DNA of 64,000 nt from Fuchsiella alkaliacetigena (GTDB lineage Bacteria > Bacillota > Halanaerobiia > Halobacteroidales > Acetohalobiaceae). The position numbers were made by a program, and so were the translations under genes. The stretch lies in NCBI RefSeq assembly GCF_023227765.1, contig NZ_JALKBZ010000005.1:30977-94976 (forward strand). The letters run 5' to 3'. The notes below the pieces were generated by a model, which was not told where the DNA came from, did not search any database, and saw only the letters and a list, made by a program, of their open reading frames with translations. This document shows, one piece after another, positions 1 through 9,060 of the stretch; within the stretch, counting starts at the first letter, position 1, and the number at the start of each line of letters is the position of its first letter.

Positions 1-1294
1 CAGCAGCACTAAACTGCTGAGTATGATTAGCAATCCGCAAGTTATCAAAAGCTAACTTTGAATCTTTAGTATAGTTAATCATTTCTTCAGCAACTCGCTT
101 ACCGTAAACCAAGCCCTCTAAAAGCGAATTACTAGCTAAACGATTGGCTCCGTGAACACCTAAAGCAGCCGTCTCTCCACAGGCGAATAAACCTTGAATA
201 TTAGTTGCACCTTTGGTGTCCGTTTTAATTCCGCCCATACAGTAGTGAGCTGCTGGTACTACCGGAATATAGTCTTTAGTAATATCTAATCCTTCGCTTA
301 AACAAGCTTTATAAATAGTAGGAAAACGTTCTTTAATAAAATCAGCATCCAGCTCTGTTAGATCTAAATATACACAGTTGCTATTCTTAGCTTTCATTTC
401 CTGGTAAATAGCTCTAGCAGCTACATCACGAGGAGCTAGTTCCCCTAATTGATGATACTTAAACATAAAGCGCTCCCCTTGCTGGTTTCTTAAAACCGCT
501 CCTTCACCCCGCACTGCCTCTGAAATGAGAAAGTTAGCTGCTCCTGCTAAACTTAAAGTAGTTGGATGAAACTGAATAAACTCCAAATCCATAACTTCTA
601 CTCCGGCCCGGTAAGCTAAAGCAATTCCATCACCAGTAGCTACTTCTGGATTAGAGGTTTTTTGATAAAGTTGACCAGCTCCACCAGTAGCTAAAAGTAC
701 TGCCGAAGCTAAATAAACTTGATAGCTTGCTGCATTGCTATCATAAGCTAAAACACCGTAACAGCGATTATTTTTAGTTAATAAGTCAATAACAAAGATA
801 TTACTATGCAACTCTAGTGCAGCTTTAGCTAAAACTTCTTTAGTTAAAGTATTTCTTAATTCAGTTCCAGTAGCATCACCGCCAGCATATAGAATTCGAC
901 GTCGACTATGAGCTCCTTCCTTAGTCAAAGCAACCTCTTTTCCTTGTCGATCAAAGCTTACCCCCAACTTCAATAGTTCCTTAATTCGTTGCTGACCTTG
1001 CTCAACTAATAGCTCTACTGCCTTAGGATTAGCTAAACCTGCTCCTGCTTTTAAGGTATCTTGATAATGTAGTTCAAAGCTATCGTCTTCAGCAATTACA
1101 GCCGCAATTCCTCCTTGAGCATGCTCAGTACTACAGTCTTGAGGCTCTTCTTTAGTCAGCATTGTTACTTTTCCTGCCTCAGCTAAGTTCAAAGTACTAA
1201 CCAATCCGGCTACCCCACTACCAATTACTAAAAAATCAGTTTTCTTTTTTTCCAGCTCTGCTAAATCAAAGTTTACTAAGTAACGGGGAATCAT
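1..1294 (-). CDS. nadB: L-aspartate oxidase NadB (3' end cut by window edge)
   Basis: FAD enzyme that oxidises L-aspartate to iminoaspartate, the first step of de novo NAD synthesis. The visible 431 residues start MIPRYLVNFDLAELEK and show the FAD-binding GSGVAG glycine motif near residue 25, the STEHAQGGIAA segment typical of NadB and fumarate-reductase flavoproteins, and HPTTLSLAGAANFLISEAVRGEG. The C-terminal helical domain lies beyond base 1. The ATG start follows GGAGGTAGATTA. The gene lies 13 bases after nadA, in one operon with it; its product is condensed by NadA. nadC would be expected beyond the window. No frameshift is seen. Confidence 0.95.
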   Translation of the reverse strand, partial: MIPRYLVNFDLAELEKKKTDFLVIGSGVAGLVSTLNLAEAGKVTMLTKEEPQDCSTEHAQGGIAAVIAEDDSFELHYQDTLKAGAGLANPKAVELLVEQGQQRIKELLKLGVSFDRQGKEVALTKEGAHSRRRILYAGGDATGTELRNTLTKEVLAKAALELHSNIFVIDLLTKNNRCYGVLAYDSNAASYQVYLASAVLLATGGAGQLYQKTSNPEVATGDGIALAYRAGVEVMDLEFIQFHPTTLSLAGAANFLISEAVRGEGAVLRNQQGERFMFKYHQLGELAPRDVAARAIYQEMKAKNSNCVYLDLTELDADFIKERFPTIYKACLSEGLDITKDYIPVVPAAHYCMGGIKTDTKGATNIQGLFACGETAALGVHGANRLASNSLLEGLVYGKRVAEEMINYTKDSKLAFDNLRIANHTQQFSAA

Positions 1295-1307
1295 TAATCT
1301 ACCTCCA

Positions 1308-2210
1308 TTATCTACTTAACTCCAGCATTTTATTCAAAGCCTGCTTAGCCTTAACTCTAATCTCAGCTGCTACAGTAATCTGATATTGATTATTCTCCAA
1401 AGCTTGTACTACATCTGTCAAAGAGGTTAGTTTCATATTTTTACAAATTAATCCCTGATTTAAAATATAAAAGGTCTTAGCTGGATTTTCATTCTTTAAA
1501 CGATAAAGAATCCCCATCTCTGTGCCAATAATTATCGTCTCAGCTTCACTTTGTTGAGCAAAGTTCAAAATTTGAGCCGTACTCCCCACATAATCAGCTC
1601 CTGCTACTACCTCCGGTCTACACTCCGGATGCACAATCACCGGCGCCTGCGGATGCAGCTCTTTAACCTCATTTAAATGCTCAGCTAAAACTCGATGATG
1701 AGTAATACAGTAACCATCCCAAAAAATAATCTCCTTCTCAGTCTGCTGAGCCACATAATGACCTAAGTTCTGATCAGGCACAAAAAGAATCTGCTCTTCT
1801 TTCAGAGATTCTACCACTTCAACTGCATTAGAAGAGGTGCAACAAATATCGCTTTCAGCCTTAACAGCTGCCGAAGAATTGACATAACATACTACCGCCG
1901 CTTGCGGATACTCCTCTTTTTTCTCCCGCAGCTGGGCAGCAGTAATCATCTCTGCCATAGGACAGTTAGCATTTTTTTCCGGCAATAAAACCGTCTTCTC
2001 CGGCGATAAAATAGCCGCACTTTCAGCCATAAAGTCCACTCCGCAAAAAACTATAGTCTCTTCTTCCACCTGAGCAGCCTTTTGGCTTAAACCTAAGGAG
2101 TCTCCTGTATAGTCAGCAATAGCCTGTACTTCATCCAATTGATAGTTATGAGCTAAAATAATAGCATCCTTTTCTTTTTTTAACTTCTCTATTTTCTCAA
2201 CTAAATCCAT
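1308..2210 (-). CDS. nadA: Quinolinate synthase NadA
   Basis: [4Fe-4S] enzyme that condenses iminoaspartate with dihydroxyacetone phosphate to quinolinate in NAD synthesis. The three expected cluster cysteines are visible in [19 protein letters not shown] and LICKNMK; the HPEC and GTEMG motifs are present too. I place the start at base 2210 (300 residues, [10 protein letters not shown]). The longer reading frame to 2261 runs back through the Shine-Dalgarno run GAGGGGGGCAGG, so its extra 17 residues are not real. It is the first gene of nadA-nadB, downstream of a strong promoter with an adjacent operator, and is probably repressed by NiaR encoded just upstream. Confidence 0.95.
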   Translation of the reverse strand: MDLVEKIEKLKKEKDAIILAHNYQLDEVQAIADYTGDSLGLSQKAAQVEEETIVFCGVDFMAESAAILSPEKTVLLPEKNANCPMAEMITAAQLREKKEEYPQAAVVCYVNSSAAVKAESDICCTSSNAVEVVESLKEEQILFVPDQNLGHYVAQQTEKEIIFWDGYCITHHRVLAEHLNEVKELHPQAPVIVHPECRPEVVAGADYVGSTAQILNFAQQSEAETIIIGTEMGILYRLKNENPAKTFYILNQGLICKNMKLTSLTDVVQALENNQYQITVAAEIRVKAKQALNKMLELSR

Positions 2211-2262
2211 TTCCCTCAACCTGCCCCCCTCAATAATCATAATTACCCAATCATTTAACATG

Positions 2263-2291
2263 ATTGTATATCCTTACTCATGTAATGTCAA
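2263..2291 (-). promoter_or_regulatory. Sigma-A promoter of nadA-nadB
   Basis: On the minus strand TTGACA (2286-2291) and TACAAT (2263-2268) are separated by exactly 17 bases, a near-perfect housekeeping promoter about 50 bases upstream of the nadA start. The start is inferred, not mapped. Confidence 0.75.
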
Positions 2292-2292
2292 G

Positions 2293-2306
2293 TGTCTTTA
2301 CAGACA
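2293..2306. promoter_or_regulatory. Candidate NiaR operator
   Basis: The inverted repeat TGTCT-TTAC-AGACA sits directly upstream of the nadA -35 box. NiaR operators in Firmicutes are TGTC-type inverted repeats near nad promoters, and a niaR gene is adjacent. The match to the family is from memory of the regulon, so it is an inference. Confidence 0.55.
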
Positions 2307-2329
2307 TCAATAAAAAAATACAGATGCTA

Positions 2330-2848
2330 TTAACTCAATAAGTAACCTACAGCCGCTAACTTTTCTTCAATTAACATTAATCCTTCCTCAGTTAAGGCTT
2401 CTACAGTATGCAGATGAACTCCCTCAGTTAAAGTTAACAAAGGTTTCACAGTCTCCTGGCGATACTTCTTTATAAACTCCTTTATGTCAGATTTAGATTG
2501 AATCATCAATAATCCCTTTAACTCTCCGTAAAGAGGATGTTCTACAATCACATCTCTAATTCTACCGCCGTGCTGAACTATAATCTCTAACTCCTCTGCA
2601 ATCTCCGACTCTTCTGGACCATGCACACAAGCTATAGTTTTACTAGCTCTCTGCTGCCCCGGTTCAGCCAGTATATACCCCTGTGAAGTAGCCAGAATCT
2701 GTTTCCCTTGGGCCCGCAATAAAGCTATATCCTGCACAATCACCTGCCTACTTACTCCAAACTGCTCAGCTAAATCAGAACCTGTAATCGGCTCTTCTTG
2801 AAGAGACAGTACTTTCAAAATATCCTCACGCCTTTTATCAGTTGACAT
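2330..2848 (-). CDS. niaR: NAD biosynthesis repressor NiaR (HTH + 3H domain)
   Basis: Transcriptional repressor of NAD biosynthesis that uses niacin as co-repressor in characterised relatives. The 172-residue protein has an N-terminal HTH_11 winged helix (about residues 5-60, LAEQFGVSRQVIVQDIALL) and a C-terminal 3H domain (about 75-170) with the family histidines in VHGPEES, VEHPLYGEL and GVHLHTVEA. The start is ATG 2848 after GAGGTGATAAAT; the in-frame GTG at 2857 lies inside this ribosome site. The gene sits immediately upstream of nadA-nadB and of the candidate operator, which supports local control of that operon. Confidence 0.9.
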   Translation of the reverse strand: MSTDKRREDILKVLSLQEEPITGSDLAEQFGVSRQVIVQDIALLRAQGKQILATSQGYILAEPGQQRASKTIACVHGPEESEIAEELEIIVQHGGRIRDVIVEHPLYGELKGLLMIQSKSDIKEFIKKYRQETVKPLLTLTEGVHLHTVEALTEEGLMLIEEKLAAVGYLLS

Positions 2849-2865
2849 ATTTATCACCTCATTAC

Positions 2866-2896
2866 AAAAAGGCCCTGCTTAAAGCAAGGCCTTTTT
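2866..2896 (-). terminator. Intrinsic terminator after glgC
   Basis: Inverted repeat AAAAAGGCCTTGCTT / AAGCAGGGCCTTTTT with one G-U pair, ending in a T run on the minus strand. It lies just after the glgC stop and before niaR, separating the glycogen and NAD units. The A/T arms would also let it work in the other direction. Confidence 0.8.
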
Positions 2897-2901
2897 AATT
2901 A

Positions 2902-4188
2902 TTAACTATCAACAGTACTATCGGGCCCGCTATCTTCAGGTCGAATAGTACTACCACTATCTACCACTCGGCCTTCAAAGTCACTTTCACTAACATCCGG
3001 AAAAACTCTACAATTACGTCCCAACTGAGTATTTGAGGGTATCCTTGCTCCTTTACCAATTACATTTAAGCCACATTTAAGTAGCTCAGATTTTTCTAAA
3101 TTAGGAGTAAAGTCATCTCCAAAGCCTAAGTGAGAGTTAGCGCCTATAATTACATTTTTATCAATTATACATTTAGAAACAATGGAATTATTTTTAACTA
3201 TAGCATCGTTAAAGATAATAGAATCTCTAACTACAGCTCCTTCCTCCACTACTACCCCCGGTGAAATAACAGAGTTAGAGACCTCGCCGTTAATAATAGC
3301 TCCATTAGAAATTAAACTTTCAGCAACTCTCATCTGCGGACCAAACTTTACCGGTGGTTTTCCAGCACTACGAGTATAAAGCTTCCACTCTTCATCATAT
3401 AGATTTATTTCTGGTAAAGGATCGGTTAAAGACAGATTAGCCTCCCAATAAGACTCAAAGGTACCTACATCCTGCCAATAACCATCGTACTCATAAACAA
3501 AAGAATTAGCATCCTCAATAGTAGGCGGAATAATATGATGCCCAAAATCAGAATTATCCTTAGAACAGTACTCTTTTAGCTTCTCAATTAAAACATCCTT
3601 ATCAAAAACATAGATCCCCATAGAAGCTAAATTATCAGGTGGATCAGCCGGCTTCTCTACAAAATCTACAATTTCCATTTTCTCATCGGCTTCCAAAATA
3701 CCATATCTAGAAGCATCCTCCATAGGTACTCTTTGAGCAGCTACCGTCAAATCTGCTCCCTTGCGAACGTGATAAGTAATCATTTTATTGTAGTCCATCT
3801 TATAAATATGATCTCCGGATAAGATAATAATATAATCAGGATCTTTACTTTCAATAAAATTAATATTGCGATAAACAGCATGAGCTGTTCCTTTATACCA
3901 GCCTCCTTCAGTAGGCCTACCAGTATGAGGATGCAACAGAGTAACCCCACCCAAACGTCTATCCAAGTCCCATGGCTTTCCAATTCCAATATGATCGTTT
4001 AAAGATAAAGGTAAGTACTGAGTAATTACCCCTATATTATAAATTCTAGAATTAACACAGTTACTTAAAGTAAAATCAACAATTCGATACTTTCCAGCAA
4101 AGGGTACGCTAGGTTTAGCTCTATGCTCCGATAGTATATCTAACCTACTACCTCTTCCTCCTGCTAAGATCAATGCTAAACTCTTCAT
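2902..4188 (-). CDS. glgC: Glucose-1-phosphate adenylyltransferase GlgC
   Basis: Makes ADP-glucose from ATP and glucose 1-phosphate, the committed step of bacterial glycogen synthesis. The 428-residue protein begins with the nucleotidyltransferase signature [11 protein letters not shown] and has [25 protein letters not shown] and VEKP motifs, followed by a left-handed beta-helix C-terminal domain of hexapeptide repeats (about 290-400). Length is normal for GlgC. The ATG follows AAGGAGGCGATATT. It is the last gene of glgA - GH57 - glgC, 25 bases after the GH57 gene, and is followed by a strong terminator. No separate glgD paralogue lies in the window. Confidence 0.95.
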   Translation of the reverse strand: MKSLALILAGGRGSRLDILSEHRAKPSVPFAGKYRIVDFTLSNCVNSRIYNIGVITQYLPLSLNDHIGIGKPWDLDRRLGGVTLLHPHTGRPTEGGWYKGTAHAVYRNINFIESKDPDYIIILSGDHIYKMDYNKMITYHVRKGADLTVAAQRVPMEDASRYGILEADEKMEIVDFVEKPADPPDNLASMGIYVFDKDVLIEKLKEYCSKDNSDFGHHIIPPTIEDANSFVYEYDGYWQDVGTFESYWEANLSLTDPLPEINLYDEEWKLYTRSAGKPPVKFGPQMRVAESLISNGAIINGEVSNSVISPGVVVEEGAVVRDSIIFNDAIVKNNSIVSKCIIDKNVIIGANSHLGFGDDFTPNLEKSELLKCGLNVIGKGARIPSNTQLGRNCRVFPDVSESDFEGRVVDSGSTIRPEDSGPDSTVDS

Positions 4189-4213
4189 AATATCGCCTCC
4201 TTAATAGTTTGTA

Positions 4214-5848
4214 CTAATATTTAATTATTCTACTAACTTCACTTTTATACTCACGACTATAAACTCTATAATCAAGCTCAGGAAATAGATTATTTTTAGC
4301 TTCTAAGTCACTAAGCATCTCTTCATCAATACTTTGGCTCTTAATCTGCTCATATAAGTCACTAAAATTACTGACATGAGCTTTAGTCCTATAAACAGCA
4401 TACTCCACCATAGTTTCCGTCTTCATAATAAAAGCCCAATCACTACTTTGAGCTAATAAAAGCTCTCTAGCTGCCTGATTTAAAGCTCTTTCAGTTAAAT
4501 GATCTACCTCCTTAAACTTTGTTGCTAACTCGGTCATTCTTTCAGCAGCCTTATGTAAATGACGATAAATCCAGTCATTATTATCTTCTAGCCAAACATC
4601 GTGATATCCTCCCTCACCCCAACTACAGCTCGGCGGTTGGCAGAGCTGATTAACAGGATATTCAGCTAAATAATCTATAGGCGATACTAACTCCAACTCC
4701 GACTGGTTAAAAGCAACCTCTCTAATTAAGTTATTTATAAAATCAGGGCCCTCATACCACCAGTGACCAAATAACTCCGCATCATAAGGTGAAAGCAACA
4801 AAGGCTTCCGATCCATAAACTCACTTAGCTCCTTAACCTCTTCAGTCCTTTTATGCACAAAATCTTTAGCGTGCTCAGCTGCTCTAGCTAAAGCCACTTC
4901 CGGATCATATAGCTCTTTATTTTCTAACTTACAGTCATCATCAGTAATTTTATGATACTTAATACCGGTATTTACTTGTAACTCATCCTGCCCTGTATAC
5001 TCCTTAACATAGTCCAAAGGTAAATCAAAACCGATATCCCGATAATACTCTCTATAATCATGATCTCCCGGATAACCCTCTTTAGAACTCCAAACCTCCT
5101 TAGAAGAAGTATTATCTCTACCAAAAGCCGCTACCCTAGATTGGCCTACATAAATCGGCGCAAAAACACCATAACGAGGTCTAGGCTCAGCATATAAAAT
5201 TCCGTGCGTATCAACTACAAAAAATCTCAGTCCATACTCCTCTAAAATATTCTCCACTCCCGGATAGTATCCACATTCCGGAAGCCAAATTCCGCGGGGA
5301 GCTTTACCTAAATGCTGCTGATGTGTTTCGATTGCTACTTCAATCTGGGCCCTAACTGCTTCCGGATACTGCTTCATCAAAGGTAGATAACCATGGGTTG
5401 CCCCACAGGTAATTAACTCCAACTCTCCTGAATCCTGAAAAGATTTAAAGCCATTGATCAAATTACCATCGTATTTTTCAAAGGTCTCATTAGCCCTTTT
5501 AAATCTCTCTAAATAAAGCCTAGCGCTTTTATTAAGTAGCCGATTATCAGCCGTCCGCTCCACCTCAGCCGCAGCTAAGTCAACCAGCTTGCCAATATGC
5601 ACTCCATAACGATACTGCAATAAAGGATCGCTTAACATGGAAAGTAATGGAGGAGTTAACGACATAGTTAATCTATACTCAGCCCCCTCCTCACGTAAAT
5701 CCTGAAAATGGTTTAATAAAGGGATATAAGTTTCAGTCATAGCCTCATAAAGCCATCTTTCCTCTAAATGACTCTCATGGTCGGGATGACGCACAAAAGG
5801 TAAATGAGCATGTAACACCAAAGATAAATAACCTATTTCTTCCTTCAT
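4214..5848 (-). CDS. GH57 family glycogen enzyme (DUF1957, probable 1,4-alpha-glucan branching enzyme)
   Basis: Glycoside hydrolase family 57 protein with a DUF1957 C-terminal domain, the family that includes GH57 alpha-1,4-glucan branching enzymes. Visible motifs are HAHLPFVRHP at the N terminus, WLPECGYYPG (expected nucleophile Glu) and YDAELFGHWWYEG (expected acid/base Asp). The start is ATG 5848 (544 residues) after AGGAGTGATGATA; two upstream in-frame starts overlap that ribosome site. Between glgA and glgC it would supply the alpha-1,6 branches, since no GH13 glgB is seen here. Branching activity is inferred from family and context; some GH57 proteins are amylases or 4-alpha-glucanotransferases. 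Confidence 0.88.
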   Translation of the reverse strand: MKEEIGYLSLVLHAHLPFVRHPDHESHLEERWLYEAMTETYIPLLNHFQDLREEGAEYRLTMSLTPPLLSMLSDPLLQYRYGVHIGKLVDLAAAEVERTADNRLLNKSARLYLERFKRANETFEKYDGNLINGFKSFQDSGELELITCGATHGYLPLMKQYPEAVRAQIEVAIETHQQHLGKAPRGIWLPECGYYPGVENILEEYGLRFFVVDTHGILYAEPRPRYGVFAPIYVGQSRVAAFGRDNTSSKEVWSSKEGYPGDHDYREYYRDIGFDLPLDYVKEYTGQDELQVNTGIKYHKITDDDCKLENKELYDPEVALARAAEHAKDFVHKRTEEVKELSEFMDRKPLLLSPYDAELFGHWWYEGPDFINNLIREVAFNQSELELVSPIDYLAEYPVNQLCQPPSCSWGEGGYHDVWLEDNNDWIYRHLHKAAERMTELATKFKEVDHLTERALNQAARELLLAQSSDWAFIMKTETMVEYAVYRTKAHVSNFSDLYEQIKSQSIDEEMLSDLEAKNNLFPELDYRVYSREYKSEVSRIIKY

Positions 5849-5859
5849 TATCATCACTC

Positions 5860-8208
5860 CTAAATATCATTTTTTTCTTCAGCAACAGTTGAGGAGCTAT
5901 ACTCCTGTTCTCTTTCTAAAAGTGATAGAGAACTATAATTAGATATTTTCAATTTAGCCAGCCTATCTTCAACCTTTAAAGCATCTAGAGAAGCATAACT
6001 TTTCTGAATATCTAAAGAACCATAACTTTCTTTTAAAGTACCGTCTTTTAAGCTGCCACTTTCTTCACTGATAGAAAGTCTATATATTCTGGCTAAACTC
6101 TCTTTTTCTTCGACTCGCAGCCACTCTTCATCCAACAGATCACTAATGCTATCGCGAGGGGTAAGTACTTTATTAGACTCCAATATAATATGAAACTCGC
6201 CTTCTTCATCTAAAATTCCTAATCTAACTAAATAAGTATGTTCAGGCTCTAAATCAAAGAAATACCAGTTATCATCACCGACCCCAATCTCTGTATCGTA
6301 GTAAACATTATACTCAGCACCTATAGTCAAATCATAAAGCCTTAAACTCAGTTCAGCCTCTGCTAAAGAATTATATTTTAAACTACTAATAACTCTATCG
6401 ACTAACTCGGTAGTATATTCCCAATAGACATGAGCAGAATAAGGATTCCTAGCCTGAAACACCATTCGATTATCAGCATAAGCATCAGGAAGCTGATATA
6501 AGTCAGCTATACTAACCTGAGTTTCACTTAGCTCAGTCTCAACTTGATAGCTCTCTTCTACTTTTTCAACAGACTCTATCTCAACAAAAACTGAATCAGC
6601 TAAAGTAGCAAAGGTGCTACTACCTATTCCTGATACCTCCTTTAACTCAGCAACTGAATCAAAGCCCCCTTGGGCCTGACGATACTCAATAATTCGCTTT
6701 GCTAAAGCAGGACCAATTCCTTTTAGTTTTTGTAATTCTTCCACCCCAGCTTGATTTATTTCGATTTTAGAACCATTAACATCAGACAACTGCCAATAAA
6801 GTTGCTGATATTTACGAGCAGAACTCTCCCAACTATAATCACTCTTCATTGCTCTTTTAACTAACTTCTCCCAAGTCCCATTTTGGTGATAAAAATCTAG
6901 GGCCCGCTCAATAGTATAGAGCATATCTCCAGCATTATAATTGCTAAAGCTAAAACCGTTACCTTCATCGGTAAACTCATTATAAGGAGTTATGGTATCC
7001 TTAAGCCCGCCTGTCTCTCTAACTACAGGAATGGTTCCGTATCTCAAACTTAATAGCTGACTTAAGCCACAAGGTTCAAACTTAGAAGGCATCAAGAAAA
7101 TATCGCTACCAGCATAGATCTTTCTAGCTAATTGAGTATCATACTTAATATTTACCGCTAAGCGTTCTGGGTAACGACTACCTAAATCTCTTAAGGCATT
7201 CTCATAATACTTCTCTCCTGTACCTAAAATCACCAACTGTATATCTCTTTGTAGTAATTCATCAGCCACCTCTAACAGTAAATCCAAGCCTTTCTGCTCC
7301 ACTAACCTAGAGATTAAAGAGATTACTGGAACTTCATCTTTAACTGCTAAACCCATCTCCTCTTGTAACCTCTTCTTATTTTCATATTTAGCACTTATAT
7401 TTTCAGCACTATAGTTAGCCGCAATCAGCTCATCAGTAGCTGGATCATACTGCTGGTAATCAATACCGTTAATAATTCCATACAGATCGTCAGCATTCAT
7501 TCTCAATGCATAGTCTAAGCCTTCTCCGTACTCCGCTGTCTGAATCTCCCGAGCATAAGTCCTACTAACTGTACTTACCAAATCAGACATATTAATTCCC
7601 ATCTTCATATAGTTTACTGCTCCCTCATGCTTTAAAACACCGGACTCCCAGTGAGCAGAATCCAAACATAGTACATCCTCTAATGCCTCTGGAGCAAACT
7701 GACCTTGATACTTCAAATTATGAATAGTAAAGACAGTCTTGATATCTTGATAAAAATCATACTGTTGATAGTTATCCTTGAGCATTAAACTAATCGGGCC
7801 CGTCTGCCAGTCATTACAGTGGATAATATCAGGCTTAAAATCCAGTTTAGGCAGCATCTCCAAAACAGCTCGACAAAAATAAGTATACTGAATATGTCGA
7901 TCCCAATCATCATAGATATTGTCTCTATCAAAATAGTTTATATTATCTATAAAATAAGTAGTAACCCCATTATTGTCCAGCTTATTAACTCCCACATAAT
8001 TATTTCGCCAAGCCACCTTAGTTCTAAAATGCAATAAATGCTCTAAATCTACTAAATAATTATCATCAATCTGGCTATATTGAGGCATCGCCACTCGAAT
8101 ATCAACACCTAAATCAGCAAGTGCCTGTGGTAAAGAACCAGCCACATCAGCCAAACCTCCTGTTTTAATAAAAGGAGCCACTTCCGAAGCCAAAAATAAT
8201 ACCTTCAT
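5860..8208 (-). CDS. glgA: Glycogen synthase GlgA with C-terminal HhH and DUF4912 domains
   Basis: Residues 1-478 are a normal GT5 glycogen synthase: KTGGLADV near the N terminus, HNLKYQG, SRLVEQKGLDLL, and EPCGLSQL near 378. It extends glucan chains from ADP-glucose. Unlike usual GlgA (about 480 residues) the protein continues to 782. Residues 480-545 are a ComEA-like helix-hairpin-helix (INQAGVEELQKLKGIGP, VSGIGSSTF). Residues 575-690 resemble DUF4912 (RNPYSAHVYWEY, LRLYDLT, VRLGILDEEGEFH). The last 80 residues are rich in Ser, Lys and Glu with SL-repeats. There is no stop or frameshift in between, so this is one long gene. ATG follows GGGGGAATGAAGT. It is the first gene of the operon. Confidence 0.93.
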   Translation of the reverse strand: MKVLFLASEVAPFIKTGGLADVAGSLPQALADLGVDIRVAMPQYSQIDDNYLVDLEHLLHFRTKVAWRNNYVGVNKLDNNGVTTYFIDNINYFDRDNIYDDWDRHIQYTYFCRAVLEMLPKLDFKPDIIHCNDWQTGPISLMLKDNYQQYDFYQDIKTVFTIHNLKYQGQFAPEALEDVLCLDSAHWESGVLKHEGAVNYMKMGINMSDLVSTVSRTYAREIQTAEYGEGLDYALRMNADDLYGIINGIDYQQYDPATDELIAANYSAENISAKYENKKRLQEEMGLAVKDEVPVISLISRLVEQKGLDLLLEVADELLQRDIQLVILGTGEKYYENALRDLGSRYPERLAVNIKYDTQLARKIYAGSDIFLMPSKFEPCGLSQLLSLRYGTIPVVRETGGLKDTITPYNEFTDEGNGFSFSNYNAGDMLYTIERALDFYHQNGTWEKLVKRAMKSDYSWESSARKYQQLYWQLSDVNGSKIEINQAGVEELQKLKGIGPALAKRIIEYRQAQGGFDSVAELKEVSGIGSSTFATLADSVFVEIESVEKVEESYQVETELSETQVSIADLYQLPDAYADNRMVFQARNPYSAHVYWEYTTELVDRVISSLKYNSLAEAELSLRLYDLTIGAEYNVYYDTEIGVGDDNWYFFDLEPEHTYLVRLGILDEEGEFHIILESNKVLTPRDSISDLLDEEWLRVEEKESLARIYRLSISEESGSLKDGTLKESYGSLDIQKSYASLDALKVEDRLAKLKISNYSSLSLLEREQEYSSSTVAEEKNDI

Positions 8209-8330
8209 ACTTCATTCCCCCAATCAAAATATTTTCTATAATTATATACTTCTGTAGTTAACACAATTTACCTCCATTAAATTCTAAATTTAAAATTTTT
8301 TTCTCTTTTCCTGATTTAGCAAATAAGGAA

Positions 8331-8363
8331 AATAAGCACTCTAGATTATTCAGAGTGCTTATT
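8331..8363 (-). terminator. Intrinsic terminator after the DUF1540 gene
   Basis: Perfect 12-base arms AATAAGCACTCT / AGAGTGCTTATT around a 9-base loop. It lies just past the DUF1540 stop, in the interval before the glgA promoter region. Confidence 0.75.
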
Positions 8364-8368
8364 TTTAC

Positions 8369-8518
8369 TTACTCCCTTCTAAAACTACGACACTTAGTCT
8401 CTCCAGTCTGAGTAGCATAAGGACCATTATCATTACAATAAACCTCTATTTTCTCCAATTGACAGCTCTCTTGCAATTGATGGACACAGTTTTGAACATG
8501 ACATTCAATTTCTGCCAC
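8369..8518 (-). CDS. DUF1540 small cysteine-rich protein
   Basis: A 49-residue protein too short for most ORF callers. It reads MAEIECHVQNC with further cysteines at residues 19, 28 and 43, then TGETKCRSFRRE. The C-x4-C and later cysteine spacing and the short length match DUF1540 proteins of Clostridia, which probably bind a metal; no function is established. The start is GTG 8518, nine bases after AAGGAG. It follows the CMD-family gene by 47 bases, probably in the same transcript, and ends at a strong terminator. Confidence 0.8.
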   Translation of the reverse strand: MAEIECHVQNCVHQLQESCQLEKIEVYCNDNGPYATQTGETKCRSFRRE

Positions 8519-8565
8519 TGAATTTCACTCCTTAAAGCTAATTTAGAAATAGTTTAACCAGTTAT

Positions 8566-8874
8566 TTAATCTTTATAAGCTCTAGAGCCAGCCACCAAAG
8601 ATTGAAGTCCACTAACTACAAAAACAATTCTAATCACTTCCTTAATTTCTTCCTCAGTAGCTCCCAAATCTCTAGCTCGAGCAGCTAAACCCTCAACGCC
8701 ATCACCGTGATTTTCCAAAGCATCTAAAGCTAAAATAATCAAAGTCTTAGTTTTAGCATCTAAGGCTCCTGGTTTATTGATCAATTCCAACAGTTGGTCC
8801 ATCAACCCTCCCAGCTCTTCATCTTTCTCTCGGGTAATCTCCATAAAAGCCGGTGATCCTTTCTTTTCAGACAT
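8566..8874 (-). CDS. Carboxymuconolactone decarboxylase-like (AhpD-fold) protein lacking cysteines
   Basis: 102-residue all-helical protein of the CMD/AhpD fold: LDAKTKTLIILALDAL followed by ARARDLGATEEEIKEVI matches the family. In AhpD-type members the loop between these helices carries a redox CxxC; here it reads ENHGDGVEGLAAR and the whole protein has no cysteine, so it cannot act as a thiol peroxidase reductant. Substrate and role are unknown. Start ATG 8874 follows AAAGGAGGGTTAATA; the longer frame to 8892 contains the ribosome site. It lies upstream of the DUF1540 gene. Confidence 0.82.
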   Translation of the reverse strand: MSEKKGSPAFMEITREKDEELGGLMDQLLELINKPGALDAKTKTLIILALDALENHGDGVEGLAARARDLGATEEEIKEVIRIVFVVSGLQSLVAGSRAYKD

Positions 8875-9060
8875 TATTAACCCTCCTTTCATTTTTCATT
8901 TTAAATTAATATTGGAATTTCCAACAGCTTATCTTAATAAAATGAAATGGTAATACAGCTAAATTTAAAATAATAAACACGCCTTAATTATTAGCTGTAT
9001 ATTTAGTTTAAAAGAAGAAATTTATAAAGAGAAGAATACCTTTGGCAAGCAGATTATAAA

